Shown: positions 25,638-34,685, numbered from the stretch's first letter. The stretch: 64,000 nucleotides of DNA from Arthrobacter cryoconiti (GCF_020905375.1 NZ_JAJJBU010000023.1:104800-168799); one strand, 5' to 3'. Program-made: numbers and translations. Notes: generated from the sequence alone by a model not told the origin.

Positions 25638-26155
25638 GACGTATCTTGACACCGCATTTTCTTCGCCCCCTCTCAATCGGCTTCGTCGCAATCGGCGGGG
25701 CTATCGGTGCGGGCGCCCGTGAGGGGCTGATACTAATTGTTCCCGCTGAGGGACCGCTCCCTTGGGCCGTACTGGCTGCCAACCTGTTAGGCGCATTCCT
25801 CCTAGGCCTGCTCTCTGAGGCGCTACTGGATCATCCTGCATTCTCTCCAGGGCGCTCACAACGTCACCAGCGGCTACGACTCCTGCTCGGCACAGGATTC
25901 TGCGGCGGTTTCACCACCTACAGCACACTGGCCTTGGGAACAGCGGCTCTCGCTGGCGGCACCGGAGGCGGTCCTCCTGCTTGGAATTGGGCCATCAGCT
26001 ACGCCGTCGGCACGGTTGTGGTCGGTGCGTTCGCTACGTGGTGCGGAATTCTGCTCGGGAGCATCAGCAGACGCCGAACCCATTTTGAACCCCCGAGACA
26101 GGAGCCTGCAGAACTGATCAAACACCCATCCACGCCCCCCGGAGGCGCCTCGTGA
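25634..26155 (+). CDS. crcB: fluoride channel subunit, long form
   Basis: 173-residue four-helix membrane protein of the CrcB/Fluc family, which exports fluoride as a dual-topology dimer. The hallmark GTGFCGGFTTYSTL lies in TM3, preceded by NLLGAFLLG in TM2. It has an extended N-terminus (RRILTPHFLRPLS) and a polar C-terminal extension of some 25 residues that the second copy lacks. Start GTG overlaps the stop of uspA (GTGA). Two adjacent crcB genes of opposite membrane bias often form an obligate heterodimer. No crcB-motif fluoride riboswitch was recognised upstream. Confidence 0.9.
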   Translation: MRRILTPHFLRPLSIGFVAIGGAIGAGAREGLILIVPAEGPLPWAVLAANLLGAFLLGLLSEALLDHPAFSPGRSQRHQRLRLLLGTGFCGGFTTYSTLALGTAALAGGTGGGPPAWNWAISYAVGTVVVGAFATWCGILLGSISRRRTHFEPPRQEPAELIKHPSTPPGGAS

Positions 26156-26535
26156 CGCCCCTACTCTTTGCGGCACTAGCTATAGCCGGAGGTCTCGGTG
26201 CGGCCACACGCTACATCTTTGACGGGCTCATACGCAGCAGGATAAAGACAGTATTCCCTTGGGCAACGTTCGCCATCAATGTCAGCGGATCTCTGGCCCT
26301 GGGCCTCCTCGCTGCCTGGGCTGCGGGATCCGTTCTATCTGCCCAGTGGAGCCTAGTCCTAGGAACGGGATTCTTAGGCGGCTACACCACGTTCAGCACT
26401 GCCAGCCATGAGAGCGTGCGCCTTTTGGCGCAGCGCCGCTACATTGCTTCCCTCGCCAGCATGTTCGCCACCCTGATCGTCTGCGTAGGTGCTGCTGCGC
26501 TGGGTTGGTGGGCCGGGACGGGCTGGAGCGGTTAA
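26152..26535 (+). CDS. crcB: fluoride channel subunit, short form
   Basis: 127-residue CrcB/Fluc protein with GGLGAATRYIFDG, NVSGSLALG and the core GTGFLGGYTTFSTASHE. GTG start overlaps the first crcB stop by 4 bp (GTGA), so both subunits are made together. Distribution of positive residues (RSRIK in the first loop, QRR after TM3) differs from the first copy, fitting a heterodimeric pair with fixed opposite topology. The gene is convergent with the GDPD gene 18 bp away. Confidence 0.93.
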   Translation: MTPLLFAALAIAGGLGAATRYIFDGLIRSRIKTVFPWATFAINVSGSLALGLLAAWAAGSVLSAQWSLVLGTGFLGGYTTFSTASHESVRLLAQRRYIASLASMFATLIVCVGAAALGWWAGTGWSG

Positions 26536-26553
26536 ACCCAGGCGGCACAGTGG

Positions 26554-28449
26554 CTAGATAACGGTCACGAACCTCGCGATGGCATCCTGAAGTTTATCGA
26601 AAAGCCCCTCTTCGTTCTCCATCTGTGCTCTAGCAGCCACAGCGGTGTCCGGATGATCTGTGATGATCCCGTCGACGTTGTCTCGGAGCTTTTGGCGCTG
26701 GCCGTCCTGCGAGTTAACAGTCCAAACGAAAATCTCCTTGCCCTTCTTCCAGGCGTCATCGCGCAGTTCCGCGGTGTACGACCATTCCTCAATCACTAAA
26801 AAGTCCGCGTCGGTCTGTGGTATCTCCACACCGGCGAAAGGCATGATGTACCCCGCATAGGCTGATGGTTCTAGACGCTTGAGCTCTTCGATGCTCGGCT
26901 TATCCAGCGAGTGGAAGATGTTGGAATCGAAAGCGTCCAACGACTTCATCTCAGCCACCAGACGTGGGACTAAATTGGGCGCTTCCCCGCCATGTAACTT
27001 TATTTCCACCAAAAGTGGAATTGCTAACTCCTTGGCCCGGAGCAGGTAATCGTGTAGGGACGGTATCAAAGCGGAGTGTCCCAACGCATCATTAACTTCT
27101 AAAGCTGTGATCTGAGCCAGAGACAAATTAGCCACCTTGACATCCTTGTTCGCAAGACGTTGGAGGTTGGCATCATGCATAACGACGAACTGGCCGTCTT
27201 TTGTTTCCATCACGTCGATCTCCACCAGATCTGCTCCGGCTTGCCCGGCCGCTTCCAAAGCCGGAATTGTGTTCTCCACTCCACCGTCATTGAATCCGCG
27301 GTGGCCCAGCACAAGGGTGGTCGGCTTTGTAGACATCGCCTCCATCACAGGCATGTTCACCGTGGTCAGCACCGCCACGGCACACACCGCCACCGCCCCC
27401 ACGAGGAAACCACCTACCGACAGCCGACGTCGTCGCAGAACAACCACGTCCTGCGCCCTCTGAGCATCGCTGCGTTCACCGGCATCCGTCCTTGCCAAAA
27501 CAACCGTGGGTGCCAGCACGATGCCTCGCCTGAGCAGTTCCAGGAGCATGGCGCACAGTGCCGCGACTGTCAGTCCCACCAAGAGCAGAACAGCAACTTC
27601 AGCGAACCCCAGTCCTGCGGCAGCAATTACGGGCGACGATTGAGGCGAAAGTGAGTCGCTAAGCACAGTTGGCAACGATCCCCCGAAAATCAACGTCAGA
27701 CCCACGATGTTAATGGCAGCGAAGAGCACGGTCATCGCCGCCACGATCGGCCAGAAGGCGTGCCGGGTGATCCGCCAGCTCACACGGAACGCCGCCATTC
27801 CCGACGCATCAGTTAGGGCAAACACAGGAAGGACAAGTGCAAGACGGACATTCACCACGCCAATGAAAACCATGACAATCCCATAGCCAACAGCACCGGA
27901 CGCTGACTTCATCAGCTCTCCGGAGATGAAATCAGGTACTGCGATGCTGTTACTCAGCGCCGAAAGAAAACCAAACTGAGATAAGGGCAGGACACCGAAG
28001 AGATACACCAGAAGCACTACCGAGCGAGGATTCGCCAGCTTACCCAGCAGATGCAACACGTCGGTGCCGAGCCCGTGCAGTGACACAACGCCATCAGTCT
28101 TCAGTTGGGCACAGGCGAGCAGCATCACGGCCAGTTGCAGCGACATGACGAAGAGGGCCAGAACCACAAGCATTACCAGCAGGGTGACCGACAGCGGTAC
28201 CTCGAAGATCGCACCAAAGGTGTTCATATCAAAACCGTGAAGTCCGGCTGAGGATAAGACTTCCCCGAACAGCCACCGGATCACAGGCAGGGCGATCAGG
28301 ACTGTAGTTCCCTGAAACGCCATGAAGACGGCGATCATGCGCCAGCCCCCGTGGAGAACTGCCCAGCAGGCCTGGCGTAACAACGCAGGAAAGAGAAGTC
28401 TAAAATTCAGACCCGCAGCCATGGACTCAAGACGGGTTTTTCGGCTCAC
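26554..28449 (-). CDS. membrane-anchored glycerophosphodiester phosphodiesterase
   Basis: 631 residues in two parts. The first ~370 residues carry about eight hydrophobic helices of the glycerophosphoryl diester phosphodiesterase membrane domain. The C-terminal ~250 residues are a GDPD TIM barrel facing outside: LGHRGFNDGGVENTIPALEAAG (metal His, Arg, Glu), VEIDVMETKDGQFVVMHDANLQR, and VEIKLHGG, ending WTVNSQDGQR and DGIITDHPD. It hydrolyses glycerophosphodiesters to glycerol-3-phosphate plus alcohol. The start overlaps the DUF2236 stop (ATGA), so the two are coupled. A periplasmic-side catalytic domain is inferred from the helix count and the position of the last helix. Confidence 0.9.
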   Translation of the reverse strand: MSRKTRLESMAAGLNFRLLFPALLRQACWAVLHGGWRMIAVFMAFQGTTVLIALPVIRWLFGEVLSSAGLHGFDMNTFGAIFEVPLSVTLLVMLVVLALFVMSLQLAVMLLACAQLKTDGVVSLHGLGTDVLHLLGKLANPRSVVLLVYLFGVLPLSQFGFLSALSNSIAVPDFISGELMKSASGAVGYGIVMVFIGVVNVRLALVLPVFALTDASGMAAFRVSWRITRHAFWPIVAAMTVLFAAINIVGLTLIFGGSLPTVLSDSLSPQSSPVIAAAGLGFAEVAVLLLVGLTVAALCAMLLELLRRGIVLAPTVVLARTDAGERSDAQRAQDVVVLRRRRLSVGGFLVGAVAVCAVAVLTTVNMPVMEAMSTKPTTLVLGHRGFNDGGVENTIPALEAAGQAGADLVEIDVMETKDGQFVVMHDANLQRLANKDVKVANLSLAQITALEVNDALGHSALIPSLHDYLLRAKELAIPLLVEIKLHGGEAPNLVPRLVAEMKSLDAFDSNIFHSLDKPSIEELKRLEPSAYAGYIMPFAGVEIPQTDADFLVIEEWSYTAELRDDAWKKGKEIFVWTVNSQDGQRQKLRDNVDGIITDHPDTAVAARAQMENEEGLFDKLQDAIARFVTVI

Positions 28450-29309
28450 TGATGCTCCGCCTTAGCCCTAACCTTGCGGTACGGGTGCGTGTCAACTTTC
28501 GTGGTCAGTTCGGTGATGACAGCATCGTATGACGTGCTCTTGCGTGCGGCAACCATCATTCCCCGCGTGGTTTTTGCCGCGCCGCGCAGGTTCATTGGAC
28601 GCCCGGCAACGCCGTATAACAGCTGCGCCCATTCAGGAAGCAAGGCGATAATCCCATCCTGAATCACAACGCCGGTCCACACTTTCACCGGGTTGCCCCA
28701 GAGCGCAGGTTTGCGCAGGTTACGTGAGAGTTCTGCGGCTGGCAGGCTCAATGCCATCCACTCACTTTGTTCTTGGATGTAAGCGTCGAGTTCAGCCCTG
28801 CTGGCGGGGATCGTTGAGGCATCCACTCCAGCCAATCTGGCAGCGATGTGTTGCTCTGTAACGAACTGGTCTTGCTCAGCAACACTTAGCTTGGGACCGT
28901 ACAGGTCAGTGCCACGCAATACTCCATAAACAATGGTGTTGTGAGTCCACGCCAGCCATTCAGGTTTATCCGCAGCGATCACTTCACCAGTGCGCGGATC
29001 CGTCCACTTACTGGCAGCGTGCATGCGGCTAATGGCTGCCCCGGCCGCGTCGGCGTGCGCCTTGTCGCCAAAGATCGTGGTATCTACATAACGTCCTGTG
29101 CGCTCCGCCCGGCCTACGTTATCCGAGGCATAGCCACTGACCCGATCGAAAAGACGCATGAGCTCAGGGTTCAAAGCTTGAAGCAAAATCGCGGCCACCC
29201 CGCCAAGTTTCGATGACGGGTCAGCAAAGACTAGCCAACTGACACTGTCGGGTCCGAAATAGCCGTCGTCTTGGCGATCGCGGGTAGAGGTAACTGGGAT
29301 TGCGGACAA
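28446..29309 (-). CDS. DUF2236 (MpaB/latex-clearing oxygenase-like) family protein
   Basis: 287-residue oxygenase-family protein with the DUF2236 pattern: YFGPDSVSWLVFADP near the N-terminus, AGAAISRMHA, the heme-ligand-type region LAWTHNTIVYGVL, and YVDTTIFGD. Family members include ER-bound MpaB' and the latex-clearing protein Lcp; this protein could carry heme b but the proximal His cannot be confirmed without a structural comparison. No signal peptide. It overlaps the downstream GDPD gene by 4 bp. The substrate is unknown. Confidence 0.85.
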   Translation of the reverse strand: MSAIPVTSTRDRQDDGYFGPDSVSWLVFADPSSKLGGVAAILLQALNPELMRLFDRVSGYASDNVGRAERTGRYVDTTIFGDKAHADAAGAAISRMHAASKWTDPRTGEVIAADKPEWLAWTHNTIVYGVLRGTDLYGPKLSVAEQDQFVTEQHIAARLAGVDASTIPASRAELDAYIQEQSEWMALSLPAAELSRNLRKPALWGNPVKVWTGVVIQDGIIALLPEWAQLLYGVAGRPMNLRGAAKTTRGMMVAARKSTSYDAVITELTTKVDTHPYRKVRAKAEHQ

Positions 29310-29788
29310 GGCATCTCATTTCTACGATATGAAGGTAACCAGCTGGCACTACCTCGAATACGTATCCTACGAGACTCCTGTGAATATCAACACCGTTGAA
29401 GATAACGTGTGCGAAAACAAAAAGTGCGCACACAACGAAGCAGGGGAAATGAACGCGTCTTAAATAAGTCGACCCGCATGGCAACGGCGAGTTACACATG
29501 CGGGCCTAGCCGCCGCTAACTTTGAGAAAAGCGCCTTGGCTACAAAGAACACTACCCGGGCGACTCCACTTCATACCAATCGGGCACGAGCGGGCTCCTG
29601 ATGGGCAAGAGCGCCCCCAATCCACGGGACAATGTTCGGCCTCTCCTCTTCGGCACCACGTTCAGGCCGCAACCCTGCCTCTGTTAGCCTATGGAACCCG
29701 GAAGGTGCGACGGAGACGAAGAATATAGTTGCGCGAGCACTTGAGGTCGATGAGGTAGGCGATTCTGATCCCTGAGCGACCCTGACGA
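29310..29788. other. 479-bp intergenic region with two small hairpins
   Basis: No credible gene found. Two small stems are visible: GTGTGCG/CGCACAC (29407-29433) and CCCGCATG/CATGCGGG (29473-29504). They could be attenuators or weak terminators. The spacer separates the DUF2236/GDPD pair from the convergent-in-strand lipoprotein operon and may hold the promoter of DUF2236 on the minus strand. Confidence 0.45.
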
Positions 29789-31051
29789 CTACTCGTACAT
29801 CTCCTTGATCAGCTTGCGGGCGATGGAGGTGGCTGGCCCTTGGCCGTCCGCCGCGGGGGCGAGGTTAGCCCAAACCACGAGGGTGACGTCGGCTTCGGGG
29901 TCGTAGCCCATAAAGGAGTTGAAACCGGGCAGCTCACCGGTGTGGCCGTAGAATTGTCCGAATTGGCCGAGGTTCCAGCCGTACTTCGGAGCATCCGGAT
30001 TATCGGATGTGGCGATGGGACTGCTCATGCGAGCCTTCTGCATCTGGGGCTCGAGCAGATTTCCGCTCTTACCACCGAGCGCCTCGACCCACTTGGCGAG
30101 GTCGCCGATCGTCGAAATCCCAGATCCGGCCGACCATGCCCACGAGGGGTTATCAAGCGTGCCGTCGGTCGGCAGGAAAGTGCCGGCGTTTACCTTGGCC
30201 AGCAGGTCTGGCGGCAGCTTCGATGATGCGAGGGTGTTCACATTGGTCCACCAGTAGTAGCCATCGGAGTAGGGTGCCGGAAGGCTGCTGTCACCGATCG
30301 CGGGGAACGACGTTTCGGTGAGCCCTAGTGGCGCAAAGAGTCGGTCGGTGAATATTTGTGCGAGCGGCTTGCCGTCGAGCTTCTCGGCGATGAGCCCGAG
30401 CAGGATCGTGTTGGTGTTGGAGTAATGGTACTGCGTTCCGGGCTTGAAATCGGGGGGCAGCGCTAAGCCCATGGCCACTAGCTCTTCGGGCTGCCAGACC
30501 CGCTGGGGTTCGGCGTCGAGGGCGGCATTCAACGCGAACGTTTCTGTGTAATTGGCGAGACCGCTGCGCATCATGAGCATCTGTTCGATCGTGATGTTCT
30601 CGCCGTTGGGGACATCGGCTCTAAACTTCGACACAGGATCATCGAGGGAGATCTTCCCCTCCTGCACAAGTTGCAAGATGACGGTGCCCGTCCATGTCTT
30701 CGTGTTCGATCCAACGCGGATGTGATCGTCAACCGAGACCGGAGTGCTACCACCCGGGCGGGTCACCCCGTAGGTGGCAGTGAACTCGCCTTGGGGTGTG
30801 CGGATCAGCAGTGCGGCGCCAGGCTGCCCCAATTCTTTGGCCAGCTTCTCGAAGGTTGAGGTAAGTGCGGCCTTGTCGAGCGGCTTCAGTTTGGGTTGCG
30901 CAGCATCGGCGCTTGGCGCGCTGCTGGCCACCGGAGTCGACGGTGGGCTACTCGTGCAGGCTGTCAGTACGACCGCGATGACAAGCGCAGCGGCGGCCAC
31001 CGTCGTTCTTGTGGTCAGGGTACGTATTACGCGTCTTCTCTGTGTGTTCAT
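29789..31051 (-). CDS. lipoprotein serine hydrolase, class C beta-lactamase fold
   Basis: 420 residues. Signal peptide with lipobox LTAC (Cys32), a Ser/Pro-rich linker, then a beta-lactamase/esterase fold: nucleophile motif GSNTKTW (Ser115-x-x-Lys118), YSN (Tyr210), and HTG (His370) followed by ELPGFNSFMGYDPE. These are the three motifs of class C/AmpH-type enzymes. The ATG overlaps the TGA of the PBP4 gene by one base, so it is the third gene of the operon. It may act as a D,D-peptidase, an esterase or a low-efficiency beta-lactamase; the sequence does not decide. It is the last gene before a large spacer. Confidence 0.88.
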   Translation of the reverse strand: MNTQRRRVIRTLTTRTTVAAAALVIAVVLTACTSSPPSTPVASSAPSADAAQPKLKPLDKAALTSTFEKLAKELGQPGAALLIRTPQGEFTATYGVTRPGGSTPVSVDDHIRVGSNTKTWTGTVILQLVQEGKISLDDPVSKFRADVPNGENITIEQMLMMRSGLANYTETFALNAALDAEPQRVWQPEELVAMGLALPPDFKPGTQYHYSNTNTILLGLIAEKLDGKPLAQIFTDRLFAPLGLTETSFPAIGDSSLPAPYSDGYYWWTNVNTLASSKLPPDLLAKVNAGTFLPTDGTLDNPSWAWSAGSGISTIGDLAKWVEALGGKSGNLLEPQMQKARMSSPIATSDNPDAPKYGWNLGQFGQFYGHTGELPGFNSFMGYDPEADVTLVVWANLAPAADGQGPATSIARKLIKEMYE

Positions 31052-32679
31052 CAGTACGCCTGTTGGATCAGCGCGGCAACCTTGCCGACGTCGTCGTTCG
31101 CTTCGAAGACGCCTGCAAGGTCCTTGTAGAAGCCGTGATTCACTATGATGGTGAAGGCGAGGTGACGACCCTTCTTGGTGTCCATGACGCCACCTAGTGT
31201 CTTCGTCACCAGCCGGAAGCGGCCGTTGAACGCGTCGCTGCCAAGCAGAGTGCCGGTCTTCGCGAACACCTTGCCCGCCGCCTCGCTGCCAGCCTGCACG
31301 TCGGCGAGCGAGCCATCGACGCCGAGGATCGGCAGGGTGTCCCGCCACCGTTTCGCATCCGGGCGCTTGGCCATGATCGTCTGGATGTCAACGGCATTCC
31401 GTGGAGTGATGAAGTTGCCGTCAAGCCCTGATCCGTCCACCAGTGAGGCACCCAGAGTATCGAGACCCGCAGTGGCCCAAATTGATTGCATGACCGGCAG
31501 GCCGTCGTCGCACTTGGATTCTCCGGCATCGGCGGCAAGCCGGCATAGGAGCGCTTGTGCACCGCGGTTGTAGCTGATCTTCATCACGTACTTCACCTCT
31601 TCCCCTAGAGGCAACGACACGAGTTCAGCTGCTGAAGACAGCGCGGTAACGGCCGCCCGCGCGGGCAGGGACTGCTCCCGGTTGGGGGCCGTCGGATTCG
31701 CCGAAACGGACACTCCGGCGCGCTGCAGCGCCTCGATAAGTGCGGTGCGGGCGAAGGTTGCAGGATCTTCGAGTTCGTAGACCTTCAGGGCGGGCTGGCT
31801 GCCGGCCGCGACGGTACCCGATATCAAGATCGTGTTTGGGTCGTCGGGAGAAACTTTAGGATTCGATAGTTCGGTGCTCTTACCCGCGTCCACTGTCTGC
31901 ACGTCGCTGACCAGCTTCCAGGGAGCCACCGCCGGCGTGAGCGCCGCCGTCGCTGGCTTGCCCTCCGCACCCGGAGTGATCACGATGTCCAGCAGGTTCT
32001 GATTGATAATGATCGGCGTGACCGGCTTCTTGTCAAGAGTGCCAGAGAATAAACGGTCATCGACGATCACGTCGCCGTTGACAGCAGTAATGCCCGAGGC
32101 CTTGACCTGTGCGGCCAAATTGTTCAAACCGGTGAGCGGGTCCTCAGGGGTGAGGGTCGCGCCGGGCAGCGGGTTCGCGTCATTGTGGTCAAGGTTGGTG
32201 AAGTCGACGGTGCCGTCAGCCTTCGTTCGCCCGCCCATCGTCAGATCCCCCTGGCCTACCAGGATGAGGTCGCCCGTGAGCGTGCCATCGGCGACGGTAC
32301 CTGATTGCTTCACCGGGGTGGTGACCGTGTGATCTGGCCCCCATTTTACCCAAGCGGCACCGGCACTATAGGTTTTCACGAAAGATCCCGGCTCGGCGAG
32401 CTTGTCGCCATCGAGGTTGATCAGAGTCTCCCCCGTGTCGAGGTCTTTAGCCGAGATGCTCCAACGACCGCTGGAGAACTGCGGTTGGTTCATCACAGTG
32501 AGCGCAGCATCCGGCAGCCCTGGGACGGAGGAGATGCCGGCGGTGGGCGTACTGGTGGTACCGGCAGTGCCACCTACGCAACCAGCTGTCAGAGAGGCGG
32601 AAGCCACAATCGCAGCGATTCCTACGCCACGCAGGAGCCCAGTTCGGGCGGGGCGTGCGGTGGTGGTTGGTCTGCTCAT
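31051..32679 (-). CDS. dacB: D-alanyl-D-alanine carboxypeptidase/endopeptidase, PBP4 family
   Basis: 542-residue S13-family peptidoglycan hydrolase. An N-terminal basic/hydrophobic leader ends near TAGC (Cys34, a weak lipobox, so lipidation is likely but not certain). The active-site motifs are SFVK (Ser99, Lys102), SYN (Ser369) and KTG (Lys474), with the PBP4-specific insert between the first two (residues 115-360, containing GDLILVGQGD and VNGDVIVDDRLF). The second block SYNRGAQALLCR replaces the more common SDNxxAE. It removes or cuts D-Ala crosslinks outside the membrane. The gene is sandwiched between two AmpH-type lipoprotein genes by ATGA overlap on one side and TGATG on the other. Confidence 0.9.
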   Translation of the reverse strand: MSRPTTTARPARTGLLRGVGIAAIVASASLTAGCVGGTAGTTSTPTAGISSVPGLPDAALTVMNQPQFSSGRWSISAKDLDTGETLINLDGDKLAEPGSFVKTYSAGAAWVKWGPDHTVTTPVKQSGTVADGTLTGDLILVGQGDLTMGGRTKADGTVDFTNLDHNDANPLPGATLTPEDPLTGLNNLAAQVKASGITAVNGDVIVDDRLFSGTLDKKPVTPIIINQNLLDIVITPGAEGKPATAALTPAVAPWKLVSDVQTVDAGKSTELSNPKVSPDDPNTILISGTVAAGSQPALKVYELEDPATFARTALIEALQRAGVSVSANPTAPNREQSLPARAAVTALSSAAELVSLPLGEEVKYVMKISYNRGAQALLCRLAADAGESKCDDGLPVMQSIWATAGLDTLGASLVDGSGLDGNFITPRNAVDIQTIMAKRPDAKRWRDTLPILGVDGSLADVQAGSEAAGKVFAKTGTLLGSDAFNGRFRLVTKTLGGVMDTKKGRHLAFTIIVNHGFYKDLAGVFEANDDVGKVAALIQQAY

Positions 32680-33974
32680 TTGCTGGCTCCGCTCGAGAGC
32701 ACCGCGGCGAGGGCGCGGAAGGCTTGGTCGGCCGGGTGAGATTTGTCGGGCGTGTCCGACTCGTTCATGTAGACCACGATGCTTGCCCCTGTTTCTTTAT
32801 GATAAAAAGTTGCGGCGGTGAAGCCTACGCCCTCGCCGTTGTGCCCCCACCATCCGTCGGTGGTACCCATCCCCACGGCGTAGAGGTCGTAGGGAGGCTT
32901 GGCGATCTTGTGGCCGATCTTGCGCAGCTCCTGAGTTGCCGGCTTCAGCAGCGCACCAGTGCCGAGTGTGGTTGCCCATACACGGCCGTCCTCGAGCGTG
33001 GAGAACATCGACCCGGCTGGGCCCAGGATCGAGGAGTTCTCAGTTTTCGCCTGCGCAATACCGTCTTCGACGACGTATCCCACTGGGTGCGGCTTAGACC
33101 ATTTTGAGGCATCGATCATATAGCTAGTGCCGGTTTGCCCGAGCGGATCGAGGATGCGCTGCGCCAGCACCTTGTCATAAGGCTCGCCGGTCACCTTCTC
33201 AATCACGGCACCGAGCAGGTTGATGTTGGAATTGGTGTAGACGTAGTCCGTACCGGGAGCGAATTGAGCTGGCTGACCCAGAGCACCACTGTTGAGCTCA
33301 TCCAGCGTGAAGATCTTCGCCGGATTCGCCTGCCACTTCGCGAGGAACGCTTCATTGACGTAGTCGGCATTGCCGCTGGACATGTTCGCCAGCTCGAGCA
33401 ATGTAATCCGATCGCCGTCGGTGACGCCGGGAACGTACTTGTTGAGGGTGTCCTCGAGACTCAGCTTTCCTTCGTCAGCCAGCTGAAGGATCAGAGTGAC
33501 GGTGTAGGACTTCGTGATGCTGCGGATGGGCCACACCATGTCCGTGGTCACCGGGATTCCTCCGGCGACGTCCGCCACACCGGCGGCCGTGGTCCACGAA
33601 CCCTGGCCGGGCACCCAGACCCCGACGGCTGCCCCGGGCACGTGGTATTGCGCCATGACCGACTCGAGGGCAGCTTGTAGCTTGACTTGGAGAGCGCTGG
33701 GGAGCGCGCCCGTGGGTGCCGCAGGACGGGAGGCCACGGCAGTGGTCGCCGTAGTGGTGCTGCCTGCGTTATTCGTACCGCTCCCAGCAGTCGGCGAAGA
33801 GCATGCGCTCAGTAGTAGACCGCCCGCAGCGACGAGACCTGCTGCCCGGATGATCCAGGGAACTCGGCGTAAGCTGCCGTCATAGTTCAAAATGGTCCTG
33901 CTCCTTACCATCTGCAATCGGGTGAGCCCTTTGCTCCCATTCCAATAATGCAGACTCGGCGCCCCGGAGACCAT
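32676..33974 (-). CDS. lipoprotein serine hydrolase, class C beta-lactamase fold
   Basis: First gene of the three-gene operon. The mature protein follows a lipobox LSAC (Cys58 from the listed start). Catalytic motifs: RSITKSYT (Ser152-x-x-Lys155), YTN (Tyr246) and a terminal HNGEG. The ATG has no ribosome site; an ATG at 33911 and a TTG at 33890 (AAGGAG 10 bases upstream, giving MNYDGSLRRVPWIIRA) are plausible starts, the latter giving a normal lipoprotein leader of about 30 residues. Related in fold to the third gene but only distantly in sequence, so not a recent duplication. Its stop overlaps the dacB start (ATGA). Confidence 0.85.
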   Translation of the reverse strand: MVSGAPSLHYWNGSKGLTRLQMVRSRTILNYDGSLRRVPWIIRAAGLVAAGGLLLSACSSPTAGSGTNNAGSTTTATTAVASRPAAPTGALPSALQVKLQAALESVMAQYHVPGAAVGVWVPGQGSWTTAAGVADVAGGIPVTTDMVWPIRSITKSYTVTLILQLADEGKLSLEDTLNKYVPGVTDGDRITLLELANMSSGNADYVNEAFLAKWQANPAKIFTLDELNSGALGQPAQFAPGTDYVYTNSNINLLGAVIEKVTGEPYDKVLAQRILDPLGQTGTSYMIDASKWSKPHPVGYVVEDGIAQAKTENSSILGPAGSMFSTLEDGRVWATTLGTGALLKPATQELRKIGHKIAKPPYDLYAVGMGTTDGWWGHNGEGVGFTAATFYHKETGASIVVYMNESDTPDKSHPADQAFRALAAVLSSGASK

Positions 33975-34066
33975 AGACCTAGGTCCAGTATGCCGCTGCC
34001 ATTTTCCTACCAGTCTGGTGAGGGTGCGCCGTTAAACGCCGTTCCAGAACGCTGGTCCAGTCGGTG

Positions 34067-34552
34067 TTAGCGGCGTGCCAGCTGCTCGCGGACGGTGGTA
34101 GCGACCCTTGCCAGCGCTTCGTGAAGGGCCTCTTGCTGCCCGTGCGTCAAAGGATCGAAGACGAGTTGACGGACACGTGCGACGTGCCCGGGGGCGGATT
34201 CGACGACCTGCGATAGCCCGGCGTCAGTGAGTGTAGCGAGCGTATAGCGGCCGTTGTGCGGATCCGAAAAACGGTGGACCCATCCGCTGCGTTCGAACCG
34301 GACCATGACCTTCGATAGTCTCGGCTGGCTACTATCGCACAGTGCAGCGAGGTCGCTCAATCGCAGGGTTTTATCAGTGGCCATCGAGAGTCGGGCCAGG
34401 ACGCTGTACTCGAAGTTCGACATGCCCGCATCTTGCTCGAGCTGGCGATCTAGCAAGTTTGGCAGGCCAATGACGATCGTGAGTAGATCCTGCCAGACGT
34501 CCTGCTGACTGTTGTCGAGCCACCGGGGGGAAGTTGTCATATAGCCGAGCAT
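34067..34552 (-). CDS. MarR family transcriptional regulator
   Basis: 161-residue winged-helix repressor of the MarR/SlyA group: dimerisation helix N-terminus, DNA-binding region LRLSDLAALCDSSQPRLSKVMVRFERSGWVHR and wing DPHNGRYTLATLTDAG, and a C-terminal dimer helix. The promoter TTGCCT-17 bp-TAATCG ends five bases before the ATG, so the message may start on the ATG itself (leaderless); an internal ATG four codons on is the alternative. The -35 box lies within a palindrome identical to one in front of the divergent oxidoreductase gene, so self-repression is very likely. The ligand is unknown; quinone or electrophile sensing would fit the partner gene. Confidence 0.9.
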   Translation of the reverse strand: MLGYMTTSPRWLDNSQQDVWQDLLTIVIGLPNLLDRQLEQDAGMSNFEYSVLARLSMATDKTLRLSDLAALCDSSQPRLSKVMVRFERSGWVHRFSDPHNGRYTLATLTDAGLSQVVESAPGHVARVRQLVFDPLTHGQQEALHEALARVATTVREQLARR

Positions 34553-34574
34553 ATCAACGATTACCCGCCTTGAC

Positions 34575-34618
34575 TTGCCTAGGCAACTGAGTCATGCTTT
34601 CTTCAGTTGCCTAGGCAA
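34575..34618. promoter_or_regulatory. paired MarR operators in divergent promoter
   Basis: TTGCCTAGGCAA, a perfect 12-bp palindrome, occurs twice (34575-34586 and 34607-34618), centres 32 bp apart, about three helical turns. The larger segment is also an 18-bp inverted repeat. One copy contains the -35 box of the MarR gene, the other precedes the oxidoreductase gene. TTGCCTAGGCAA is a typical MarR-family site in actinobacteria. Confidence 0.85.
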
Positions 34619-34685
34619 GTGAGGGAGACTTTCGCTCTGCGGGTAGCTGACTTAAGAACGCCAATTAAAAATCAAAGGAGCACCA

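Noticed and set aside
29522..29728. 68-codon frame between DUF2236 and the lipoprotein operon
   Set aside because: Basic, low-complexity translation with no ribosome site; looks non-coding.
31052..31348. N-terminal extension of the third lipoprotein gene reading through dacB
   Set aside because: The extra 99 residues are Arg-rich and lie entirely within the dacB coding sequence; the ATG at the overlap has a proper signal peptide.
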